Source: an uncultured Peptoniphilus sp.
GTDB lineage: Bacteria > Bacillota > Clostridia > Tissierellales > Peptoniphilaceae
Length of the DNA stretch: 31,905 bases
NCBI RefSeq assembly: GCF_943913915.1
Contig: NZ_CALUAA010000014.1
Span: 1-31,905, forward strand
Direction: 5' to 3'
Position numbers and translations under genes: made by a program
In this document: positions 24,423 to 31,880 of the stretch, in pieces
How the letters are laid out: each line of letters opens with the position of its first letter
Numbering within the stretch: the stretch's first letter is position 1
The notes under the pieces: model-generated
Database searches by the model: none
What the model was told of the DNA's origin: nothing
The model's input: the letters and a program-made list of their open reading frames with translations, nothing else

Positions 24423-26513
24423 TTACAATTTTTTCATCACCTCGATCAGTTGACTTTTTTTAATACTACTCAAACCATAAAGTTTCTTTATTTCATTAAA
24501 ATCTTTCGGTAAAAAATCACACCATGCATATCCATTTTTTACTAATTTTTTATCTCTTGCCACACGTCCTATTTCTTGAATATAATCAGTAACGCTACCA
24601 GAAGGAGCATAGTGATATACATTCGTTATATCTGGAATATCCACTCCCATACCAAAGGCTTTTGTTGCTAAAACAAACTGAATTTTCCCCTTCTGGAAGC
24701 TCCGAAATACTTCTTCTCTATCTTCTTTGTTCATCTTCCCATGATAGTATGCAGTTTTCTTATAAATATTATCATTGTTTAACTTCAGAAAGTTATTGAA
24801 CATGTTTAAGTTCTGTACAGTCGGGAAATATACTAAGGACTTTTGATTATACTTATCTGCAAGCTCCAAATGTCTTAAAGCCAACTGACTCTTAATCATT
24901 TGATATTCATGGCTACTGCAATCATTAAATTCATCAGAACTAGGTGATGATATGAGTAGCTTTATATCTTCTCTCCGAACATTACCAAAATAAGAGATGG
25001 GATTGATCATATTCAAGCTGTCTCTGGTGTCGAGATACATATCTTCAGGTCCACCATAAATTGCAGTAGCTGTAAAAGTAACAATTGGAAAATCATATTG
25101 CTTTCTTAACTTCTGAAGAAAAATTCCTAAATACCAATAGTCTGCTCTAAAAGACTTGCCCCATGTGGTTACTATATGTGCTTCATCAACTATCAACAAT
25201 CCTAATCTTCTTTTACTGATTAAAGTTTTTATATCTGAACGCGCCAGTAAAGTTTCTGGAGATAGATATAAAATCTTGCACGTACCATTCGCTATTTTCT
25301 TTAATATTTCATCTCTTTCATACGGCAATGTATTGGAGTTGATAGTTTCGGCAAAATCTCCACCTTTTGATCTTATCGAGTCTACCTGATCATTCATTAA
25401 TGCAATTAAAGGCGATACTACTATAGTTAAAGGATTTAGTTCTTCAAACTTTTCAGATAGAAATATTGCGGGAACTTGGAACATAATCGATTTGCCTGAA
25501 CCGGTGGCTGAGGTTATGAATATATCACGATAATTACTTTCTCCAGTCTCAAGTGCTATAGAAGATTGCCTTACTATGTCATCAATAATTTGAGCTTGAG
25601 AAATTTCAATAATATCCTTTTCTGATCGCCTTATATCTTTATACATTTTTAAATTTCTAAAAGAATCATAACCCCAAAATCTATTTAAAATTTCTATGTA
25701 TCTATCCTCGTTTAAAATCTCTTCTCTTTCAATAGATTTTAGGATGAACGAAAACTCTTTTGACCCTGCAAATAGAACTTGAAGAATGTTTATTCTTTCA
25801 AGATACATATTGGGCAAATCTTCTAGACCTACCATAGACACTAGTTGTATATGCCGGGCCATGACCTCGCCTGTATGTAAATAGTGTATAAGATCTAAGA
25901 AAGGGATTTCATCGTCGCCTAATTCCAGTGTATAAGAATCGCCTTCAAAAGTTTTTTGAGTAACCTTTTTTGCAAGTGAACTATAAAAATTTAAAATCTC
26001 AGCACTGCTCTTTGACTCTATTTCTGAATTATATGTTACATAGTATGTGTCAGTGTTCTTCGAATAGGTAATATCTCCATAAAATTTAGTTATACTATCG
26101 TACTCACTTTGTTCAGATTCACGAATTTCATCTTCTACATTATAAAAGAACCTTTTATATGTTTCATCGACATCCTTTAGAGTGCCATCGTAAGGATATC
26201 TCTTATTGTAGAGATTATTTTGTATGATTTTTATTTTAAAGTTATGTTGGACCACATCATACGCCATAATAAATTCCTCATATGTCATCCAAAAAACTTT
26301 ATTGGGCTCTTCTATATTTTTCAAAAGCGAGAGTACCATGTTTTTTTTAAATTCTACTATGTTATTACCATCTATGATTCTACTAGCACCTTGGAAAAAT
26401 CTATTTTGTAGCGAGGAAATCTCCCCATATCTAAAACCTTTAAATACGACAATTGTCTTTTGATCAGCTTTAGCTTCAATTGACTGTATTAGTTTTATAA
26501 TCCTATCAATCAT
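24423..26513 (-). CDS. RecQ-like superfamily 2 helicase with a novel N-terminal half
   Basis: A 696-residue protein. About residues 1-310 match nothing I know. The C-terminal half is an SF2 helicase: Walker A TSATGSGKS near 335, VSPLIALMNDQV, LSPETLL, DEAH in LLIVDEAHIVTTWG near 445, TFTATA, KSLVYFPTVQN, then LATKAFGMGVDIPDI and QEIGRVARD near 646. The DEAH box and QEIGR-type motif VI resemble RecQ; the RecQ zinc and HRDC domains are not seen. It should unwind or translocate on nucleic acid. I start at ATG 26513: GGAGG lies four bases upstream and the ATG overlaps the sigma stop as ATGA, so the two are coupled. An A6 run sits seven bases before the stop. Confidence 0.88.
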   Translation of the reverse strand: MIDRIIKLIQSIEAKADQKTIVVFKGFRYGEISSLQNRFFQGASRIIDGNNIVEFKKNMVLSLLKNIEEPNKVFWMTYEEFIMAYDVVQHNFKIKIIQNNLYNKRYPYDGTLKDVDETYKRFFYNVEDEIRESEQSEYDSITKFYGDITYSKNTDTYYVTYNSEIESKSSAEILNFYSSLAKKVTQKTFEGDSYTLELGDDEIPFLDLIHYLHTGEVMARHIQLVSMVGLEDLPNMYLERINILQVLFAGSKEFSFILKSIEREEILNEDRYIEILNRFWGYDSFRNLKMYKDIRRSEKDIIEISQAQIIDDIVRQSSIALETGESNYRDIFITSATGSGKSIMFQVPAIFLSEKFEELNPLTIVVSPLIALMNDQVDSIRSKGGDFAETINSNTLPYERDEILKKIANGTCKILYLSPETLLARSDIKTLISKRRLGLLIVDEAHIVTTWGKSFRADYWYLGIFLQKLRKQYDFPIVTFTATAIYGGPEDMYLDTRDSLNMINPISYFGNVRREDIKLLISSPSSDEFNDCSSHEYQMIKSQLALRHLELADKYNQKSLVYFPTVQNLNMFNNFLKLNNDNIYKKTAYYHGKMNKEDREEVFRSFQKGKIQFVLATKAFGMGVDIPDITNVYHYAPSGSVTDYIQEIGRVARDKKLVKNGYAWCDFLPKDFNEIKKLYGLSSIKKSQLIEVMKKL

Positions 26514-27397
26514 ACTTCCTCCATAAATGTATGCATGTCGTTCTTTTCGCAAATAACCTTCGCTCTCTTCAAGGCTCTCGCTTCAATTTGTCTTATTCTC
26601 TCTCTAGTTACATTAAACTCTTGTCCTATTTCTTCTAATGTCATAGGTTTGTATCCACTCAGTCCAAACCGCATACAAAGTATTCTGCGCGTTCTTAAAT
26701 CGAAGTGTGATAACATTTTTTCGACACAATTAATTAAATCTTTGTAAATAATCTTGCGTTCTACATCCATTTCCTCATCAACTACCATAGATCCTAAAGT
26801 AGTCTCATTATCTTCACCAATAGCTAAGTCTAAACTAATCTCTGTCATGTATGTGTTTCGAATCTTTTGTAATTGAGTAATTTTTTCTATTGCCATTCCG
26901 GAATGTTTAGAAATCCACTCAATATCTAAGTATCTTAAATTCTCAATACATAGATTCTCATAATATTTAACTTTTCTTATCTCTTCCCATCTATGAACAG
27001 GCAATCTGATTCTTAATGCGGAATTACAAATTTCACGAGTTATAGATTGTCTGATCCAATGCACGGCATACGTTGAAAATTCATTATCAAATGCTGGATC
27101 AAATCGCTCGATTGCGCTTAGTAGACCAATTACCCCTGCTTGAAATAAATCTTCAATATCGATCGCAGATGTCGTCGCCCCCACATATTGATTAGCAATC
27201 TTCGAAACCAACTTAATATTCGATCTAACGAGTAAGTCCATCTGCGAATTTTTTTCGTATTTACTCTCGGTATTATGGTACTCTGCAAGATATTCTTTAT
27301 TATTTTTATAATCCGGTACTTCTACTAAGGATCTTTTTTTATATGTAAATTCAGGACTTTTTATTACATGTGACAGATCACTTGAGAAAAAGTCCAC
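26510..27397 (-). CDS. RpoD-like sigma-70 family sigma factor in an accessory island
   Basis: A 295-residue sigma factor. Region 2 spans about 50-125: DIEDLFQAGVIGLLSAIERFD and FSTYAVHWIRQSITREI, close to primary sigma 2.3-2.4. Region 3 follows from RIRLPVHRWEEI. Region 4 ends with MTLEEIGQEFNVTRERIRQI, near identical to primary sigma -35 recognition. Region 1.1 is absent. It should bind core RNA polymerase and perhaps read ordinary promoters. The GTG start at 27397 has only GGGGAG 12 bases away. The frame is open 29 codons further upstream inside the preceding gene, so it might also be made as a -1 frameshift fusion. It overlaps the helicase by ATGA. Confidence 0.9.
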   Translation of the reverse strand: MDFFSSDLSHVIKSPEFTYKKRSLVEVPDYKNNKEYLAEYHNTESKYEKNSQMDLLVRSNIKLVSKIANQYVGATTSAIDIEDLFQAGVIGLLSAIERFDPAFDNEFSTYAVHWIRQSITREICNSALRIRLPVHRWEEIRKVKYYENLCIENLRYLDIEWISKHSGMAIEKITQLQKIRNTYMTEISLDLAIGEDNETTLGSMVVDEEMDVERKIIYKDLINCVEKMLSHFDLRTRRILCMRFGLSGYKPMTLEEIGQEFNVTRERIRQIEARALKRAKVICEKNDMHTFMEEV

Positions 27398-27420
27398 GTA
27401 AAAATCATACTCCCCAGAAT

Positions 27421-28218
27421 CTATATCATCTTCATCTTTTTTGTCATGAATGATTCCATCATTACTGTTTCCTTTCCCGGAGGCTTAGGGAGGTCCTTGC
27501 CCGTTAAGAGGGTTTTGGTAAGATCTTCTGCACAAATATAATGGCTAATTTCTTTTTGCGTGTAAGTGCCTTCTTTTTCATTAATACTAAATTTAAGACA
27601 ATCCTCGAAAAATCTATAAAAATCCCCCAAATATACCCTTTCTTTTTCGATGATTAAGATATATTTACAAAAATTAAAGAAGTTTTTATAGCGGTCTCCA
27701 TTGTCTATCAGGCAATCAAATACCTCTTCAGCACCAGTATTCTTTTTCTCTAAATCTATAACTAGAACACATGGTAATTTATTTATCATTAGTACATAAT
27801 CTATAAGTATCTGTTTATCTTTCTGAGGTCTGAAAGAGCGAATAAATGTATAGGTATTATTTGATATATTGTCGCTTACTAAACGGACTTTCTTATTATG
27901 GTAACCTGTATTTGGTTCTAACATTCCATTTTTTAATACTTCTAAAAAATATGAATTATTCTTTATTAATCCAAAGTTCAAATCCCCAGCAAATCGACAA
28001 GTATATTCCCAATGATTTGCTATTTGGTCCTCATTATTCATTAGTTTGAATACGGCTTGATTAATTATCTTTTTCAAGGTTATATCATGATGTCTTTTAC
28101 CCGCCAGCTTAGCGATATCACCATATAGCTCTGCCGACTCAACATAACCCATCTGATTTATAAAGCGCAAGAGATCAAAATTTTTCAAAAGGGCCTCACT
28201 TTCATCACATGAAATCAT
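27421..28218 (-). CDS. Protein resembling the HsdR N-terminal (PD-(D/E)xK nuclease-like) domain
   Basis: A 265-residue protein, first of the island operon. Residues about 105-195 follow the order of type I restriction HsdR N-terminal domains: IRSFRPQKDKQILIDYVLMINKLP, here split, then VLVIDLEKKN, then EEVFDCLIDNGDRYKNF and a strand CKYILIIE. The match to 'D-(I/V)-V-x-x-V-N-G-x-P-x-V-x-x-E-x-K' gives Asp140 and then Asp155 or Glu157 with Lys159, though the spacing is a few residues longer than usual, so activity is uncertain. The N-terminal third is unrecognised. No ribosome-binding site is seen before the ATG. The A AAA AAG heptamer at 27436-27442 lies five codons before the stop. A nuclease role is inference. 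Confidence 0.6.
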   Translation of the reverse strand: MISCDESEALLKNFDLLRFINQMGYVESAELYGDIAKLAGKRHHDITLKKIINQAVFKLMNNEDQIANHWEYTCRFAGDLNFGLIKNNSYFLEVLKNGMLEPNTGYHNKKVRLVSDNISNNTYTFIRSFRPQKDKQILIDYVLMINKLPCVLVIDLEKKNTGAEEVFDCLIDNGDRYKNFFNFCKYILIIEKERVYLGDFYRFFEDCLKFSINEKEGTYTQKEISHYICAEDLTKTLLTGKDLPKPPGKETVMMESFMTKKMKMI

Positions 28219-28695
28219 TATATTCTATATTATCACTTTAAAGTACCGGTTTGAAGATGGCAAAGCATTACTCGCAATTGACACACGATTTGGTGACCTA
28301 AGGAGTGTAAAAATTTTCTCTTCTTTCAACTCTTCTGCTTTATTTCCAAATTAATCCAACTGCGACAACAATCATAAAATGCACAGCGAGAAGATGTATT
28401 TTATCTAAAGATGTTAGATTTATTTTCTTCGATTCTTTTTACTTTTGCCACAGACCAGTGTAGCAAGAAAAAGACCAATTATTATAAGATCTGCTGTCAG
28501 TATAGACTCTGTTCTCTAATGGTCGTTGATTTAATTCTTTTCCTTAATGAGTTTTTCCTTCCAAATTTCTGAATGGAACCCTACAAATTTAGACGATAAT
28601 TCTATTTATGGCCCTAACTTCACATGTGAACTCCACGACAAGCAACCACTTCTGTAACTCTCGTTATTTTCTTTTGCTCCAGTATTTTTCAACCA
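28219..28695. other. AT-rich gene-free stretch upstream of the island operon
   Basis: About 480 bases with no intact gene on either strand. It should contain the island promoter, but I find no convincing -35/-10 pair; TTCAAA-17-TAATAT just before 28218 on the minus strand is a weak candidate. Two short hydrophobic reading frames without start codons lie on the minus strand around 28325-28500; one ends LFLATLVCGKSKKNRRK then stop at 28420, which resembles the tail of small membrane (holin-like) toxins. Probably decayed DNA. Confidence 0.4.
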
Positions 28696-28740
28696 AAAAA
28701 CCCCCAAAAATTAAATTTTTAATCTAATTTTTGGGGGTCA
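28696..28740 (-). terminator. Strong terminator downstream of ahpF, related to the hairpin at 1-51
   Basis: CCCCCAAAAATTA (28701-28713) and TAATTTTTGGGGG (28725-28737) are perfect complements; on the minus strand six T follow. The arm begins TGACCCCCAAAAATTAGA on the minus strand, like the hairpin at the start of the window, and resembles an IS3-family terminus. It marks the boundary between the island and ahpF. Confidence 0.85.
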
Positions 28741-28812
28741 GAGTAATCGTGCAAAAGCCGATTTTTCTCAAGAGGATTCAATTGTAATGTTATGATTTAT
28801 TGATTTATTTTT

Positions 28813-30330
28813 TTATTGTCTCATTAGATATTGGTAGCTCCCAAGGGCCGCCGTAGCGCCGCTGCCCTGGGCGATGACGATTTGCTTAAAGGCGCTGTCC
28901 GTACAGTCTCCCGCCGCAAATACGCCTTCCATGCTAGTGGCGCCCACTTCGTCGACGATGATTTCGCCGCGATTGTTCTTCTCGATGGTTTCCACCCATT
29001 CCGTAACGGGAACGAGGCCCACCTGAATAAAGCAGCCGTCTGTGGCTTCTTCGTGCTCTTCGCCGCTGATACGGTCGACATAGCGAATTTTTTCAAGTTT
29101 CCCGTCGCCTTCCAAGGTTTTTGTCTCCGCATTGGTTACGACGCGAACATTGCTTAAAGTCTTCAGCTTATCTTGAAGGACGCTGTCGGCTTTAAGTTCC
29201 GGCAAAAATTCGAGAACCAACACTTCCTCGGCGAGACCCGCCAGGTCGATGGCCGCTTCGATACCGGAATTGCCGCCGCCGATGACGGTAACCTTTTTCC
29301 CTTTAAAGAGAGGGCCGTCGCAGTGGGTGCAATAAGCTACGCCCTTGTTGCGAAACTCTATTTCGCCGGGGATGCCGATCAGGCGCCATTTCGCGCCGGT
29401 GGCGATGACGACGGTTTTCGCCGAAAGCTCGCCGCTGTCGGTGGTAATCTTTACCACATCGTCCCTGTGAATCTTTTCCACTTCCACTTCGTCCATTAGA
29501 TCCACGCCGTATTGTAAGACGTGCTCTTTAACGGAGGCCATAAATTTCGGCCCTTCCGTGTAAGTGAAACCCGTAATATTTTCGATGGCGAGGGTTTCCT
29601 CTACTTGACCGCCAAAGTTTTTCGCGATCAGTCCCGTCTTAATGCCCTTGCGTGCGCCGTAAATCGCCGCCGTGGCACCGGCCGGTCCGCCGCCGATAAC
29701 GAGGAGGTCGTAAAGGGGCTTATCTTTTAGGGAGGGTCTTTCTTTTTTGCCCGTTACTTTATCGAGGATGGCATTTAAATTAATCTTGCCGTTATAGAAA
29801 CTTTCCCCGTTGAGGAAACTTGCCGGCACGGCCATAACGCCTTTTTCGTCCACATAATCTTGGAACATGGAGCCGTCCACCATGCGGTGGCTGATCTTCG
29901 GGTTCACAACCGCCATAATATTAAGTGCCTGCACCACTTCCGGGCAGTTGTGGCAGCCTAAACTTACGACGGTCTCGAAGGTGAGTTCTTTGTCGATGGA
30001 TTTTATTCTTTCCAGCTGATGATCTTCGATTTTCGGGGCACGACCGCTCACTTGTAAGAGCGCTAAAACGAAGGATTCAAATTCGTGACCCAAGGGCACG
30101 CCGGCAAAGACGATGCCGCTGCGATCGCCGGAAGATAGTGAAAAGCTCGGAGTCAATTCCAGCTCTTTTTTCTCCACACGTAAACGAGGGGATAGAGCGA
30201 CGATTTCTTCTACAAAGCCGCTCAGCTTTTTGGAGTTTTCAGAATCGTCCAGGCTCATAGTAAATACAACTTCCCCTTCGAGAAGTTGTAAATACTGTTT
30301 CACCTGATTTTTTAATCCTTGATCCAACAT
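28813..30330 (-). CDS. ahpF: Alkyl hydroperoxide reductase subunit F (AhpF)
   Basis: A 505-residue flavoprotein that passes electrons from NAD(P)H to AhpC. The N-terminal tandem thioredoxin fold (about 1-195) carries CHNC (Cys126, Cys129). A linker leads to the thioredoxin-reductase part: FAD motif IGGGPAGATAAIYGARKG (212-229), redox pair CTHC (Cys334, Cys337), NAD(P) motif IGGGNSGIEAA (350-360) and the C-terminal GVFAAGDCTD. Length and domain order are those of AhpF, not plain TrxB. Its ATG overlaps the ahpC stop (TAATG), so the two are coupled. The terminator is at 28696-28740. Confidence 0.96.
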   Translation of the reverse strand: MLDQGLKNQVKQYLQLLEGEVVFTMSLDDSENSKKLSGFVEEIVALSPRLRVEKKELELTPSFSLSSGDRSGIVFAGVPLGHEFESFVLALLQVSGRAPKIEDHQLERIKSIDKELTFETVVSLGCHNCPEVVQALNIMAVVNPKISHRMVDGSMFQDYVDEKGVMAVPASFLNGESFYNGKINLNAILDKVTGKKERPSLKDKPLYDLLVIGGGPAGATAAIYGARKGIKTGLIAKNFGGQVEETLAIENITGFTYTEGPKFMASVKEHVLQYGVDLMDEVEVEKIHRDDVVKITTDSGELSAKTVVIATGAKWRLIGIPGEIEFRNKGVAYCTHCDGPLFKGKKVTVIGGGNSGIEAAIDLAGLAEEVLVLEFLPELKADSVLQDKLKTLSNVRVVTNAETKTLEGDGKLEKIRYVDRISGEEHEEATDGCFIQVGLVPVTEWVETIEKNNRGEIIVDEVGATSMEGVFAAGDCTDSAFKQIVIAQGSGATAALGSYQYLMRQ

Positions 30331-30899
30331 TAAATCTTACCGACGAGATCCAATCCCGGGGTTAGAGTTTCGCCGGATTCTTTCCATTTCGCCGGGCAAA
30401 CTTGGCCGGGGTTTTCGCGAACATATTGTGCGGCGCGAATCTTATCGTAAACTTGGCTCGCGTCGCGACCGATGCCGTCGGCATTGACTTCTACTGCTTG
30501 AATGATTCCGTCGGGATCGATGATAAAAGTGGCACGTTGTGCAAGGCCCGCTTCTTCGTCGAGAACGTAGAAATCTCTCGCAATGGATTTGTGAGGATCG
30601 GCGAGCATGGTGTATTCCAATTTGCTGATGGCTTCGGAATGATCGTGCCATGCCTTGTGTACAAAGTGTGTATCGCAGGACATGGAGTAAACTTCTACGC
30701 CGAGGGATTGTAATTTAGCATATTGCTCCTGCATATCTTCGAGCTCCGTCGGGCAGACAAAGGTAAAGTCCGCGGGGTAGAACATGAGAACATTCCATTT
30801 GCCCTCAAAATCTTTATTGGAAATGGTGACAAATTCTTCATTTTTGGGATTATAACCATTGGTGTTAAACTCAGGTATTCTTTTTCCTACTTGTGACAT
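30330..30899 (-). CDS. ahpC: Alkyl hydroperoxide reductase subunit C (peroxiredoxin)
   Basis: A 189-residue typical two-Cys peroxiredoxin reducing H2O2, organic peroxides and peroxynitrite in the cytoplasm. The peroxidatic Cys49 lies in DFTFVCPTELEDMQ and the resolving Cys168 in GQVCPAKW. Full length for AhpC. AGGAGG precedes the ATG. First gene of ahpC-ahpF, driven by the promoter at 30937-30965. The leader keeps a TTATAAT half-site like that of PerR operators, but the second half is not there, so PerR control is not shown. Confidence 0.97.
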   Translation of the reverse strand: MSQVGKRIPEFNTNGYNPKNEEFVTISNKDFEGKWNVLMFYPADFTFVCPTELEDMQEQYAKLQSLGVEVYSMSCDTHFVHKAWHDHSEAISKLEYTMLADPHKSIARDFYVLDEEAGLAQRATFIIDPDGIIQAVEVNADGIGRDASQVYDKIRAAQYVRENPGQVCPAKWKESGETLTPGLDLVGKI

Positions 30900-30936
30900 A
30901 ATGTCCTCCTTATTAATTTAATGATATTTCTTCTCA

Positions 30937-30965
30937 ATTATAACATGGGATAGAAATAAAGTCTA
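30937..30965 (-). promoter_or_regulatory. Promoter of ahpCF
   Basis: On the minus strand TAGACT (-35, 30960-30965), 17 bp with TGT directly before TATAAT (-10, 30937-30942): an extended -10 consensus promoter 38 bases from the ahpC start. Confidence 0.75.
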
Positions 30966-30986
30966 CTCTTTTCCTCGGAATTGAAA

Positions 30987-31030
30987 AATCCCTTCCGTTT
31001 AGTGAGTAAAATCACTAAACGGAAGGGATT
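30987..31030. repeat. Perfect 19-bp inverted repeat with 6-base loop
   Basis: AATCCCTTCCGTTTAGTGA (30987-31005) is fully complementary to 31012-31030, with loop GTAAAA. On the minus strand TTTTT follows, so it can be a terminator, although the gene upstream already has one at 31170-31204. The rest of the gap 31031-31169 has a 45-50-codon open frame on the minus strand without start site; I see no intact gene. Confidence 0.8.
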
Positions 31031-31169
31031 CTTTGACTTCTGTCAGACTTAAGCCAGGCTTTGTAAACAAAGATATTTTTTATTATCTTTAGATCTTCTA
31101 ATCTACAGACTCTCTTTCCATTTCCTAGTTTCTGAAGATTAATCAGCACTTTAATTCTTATAAGCCAAT

Positions 31170-31204
31170 AAAAAAACTTGGGTATTTCATATCCAAGTTT
31201 TTTT
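31170..31204 (-). terminator. Terminator after the YjdM-like gene
   Basis: CTTGGGTAT and ATATCCAAG pair (one wobble) around TTC, with A and T runs of seven outside. It overlaps the stop codon. Confidence 0.85.
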
Positions 31205-31538
31205 ATTTCTTTACTACTGATGATTTTAAATAAACCATTCCAAAGGGATTAAGTCTGCATAGGATATCGTGGCCATTATATTCTTCCTCCAGGATTTGAA
31301 TATTTTTGACCTTCGTTCCTTGTTTGATTGTGTCCTTGCCTAGTTTTAGGTCTTTAATTACAATGACATCGTCACCATCTTTAAATATATTGCCATTAGA
31401 ATCTCTAATCAACTCTGCCTCTTGAGCTTCTTTCTGACAGTTATCAGTCCATTCGTGAAAGCACATGGGGCAAATATAAAGGTGACCTTCTTGATAAGTG
31501 TATGTCTCGCCACACTTGGGACAATTTGGTAAAGACAT
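31203..31538 (-). CDS. YjdM/PhnA-family zinc-ribbon protein
   Basis: A 111-residue protein. The N-terminal zinc ribbon has CPKC (Cys6, Cys9) and CPMC (Cys23, Cys26); the C-terminal half (about 48-111: DSNGNIFKDGDDVIVIKDLKLG, split here, to YLKSSVVKK) is the PhnA/YjdM beta domain. The family was named PhnA for its place near phosphonate genes, but its function is not settled. The start follows a GGAG site. No partner gene adjoins it. Confidence 0.92.
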   Translation of the reverse strand: MSLPNCPKCGETYTYQEGHLYICPMCFHEWTDNCQKEAQEAELIRDSNGNIFKDGDDVIVIKDLKLGKDTIKQGTKVKNIQILEEEYNGHDILCRLNPFGMVYLKSSVVKK

Positions 31539-31628
31539 GTATCTTTCTCCTTAAAATTTTTTATATTTATTATGGCATATTTTATTTTATTTTTCTTCCA
31601 AGGCCTTTTTCGCTTCAAAAAGCAAAAG

Positions 31629-31880
31629 TCATTGATCTTTTTTAGCTACTAATTTCTCTAAATGTCTTGGTAGCCATTGCTGCAATGCATCTCCATCTTC
31701 AGGAATAAATTTTCTGATTTACATCATAAGCTCACGATATTATTTGGTTTTTTCAACTTTACAATAATTTTCTACTTATATCTCTGATTTTGATAAACTC
31801 ACACAAGTCTCCACATACTCATCATTGTCCAAACTAAATTTCTTACTATCTTTAAGCTCTAACAAACAAAGTATTCTTAT
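31629..31880 (-). pseudogene. Decayed coding remnant at the right edge
   Basis: The 367 bases after the YjdM-like gene contain no intact gene. On the minus strand, frame fragments resembling protein sequence are broken by stops and frame changes: one ends IRKFIPEDGDALQQWLPRH and about ten more residues before TGA at 31629, another (KDSKKFSLDNDEYVETCVS) lies near 31800-31860. The parent family is not recognised. Confidence 0.3.

Noticed and set aside
26514..26552. Longer helicase start inside the sigma gene
   Set aside because: The ATG at 26513 has GGAGG and a coupled ATGA overlap; the extra residues include that ribosome-binding site.
23200..28218. Known restriction-modification, BREX, DISARM or CRISPR system
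   Set aside because: No methyltransferase, PglZ, Cas protein or repeat array is present; only an HsdR-N-like fold and a helicase are shared with such systems.
30920..30950. PerR box in front of ahpC
   Set aside because: Only one TTATAAT half-site overlaps the -10; the second half of the palindrome is missing.
30995..31178. Short minus-strand frame upstream of ahpC
   Set aside because: About 47 codons from a GTG, no ribosome-binding site, ends inside the inverted repeat, and no recognisable family.
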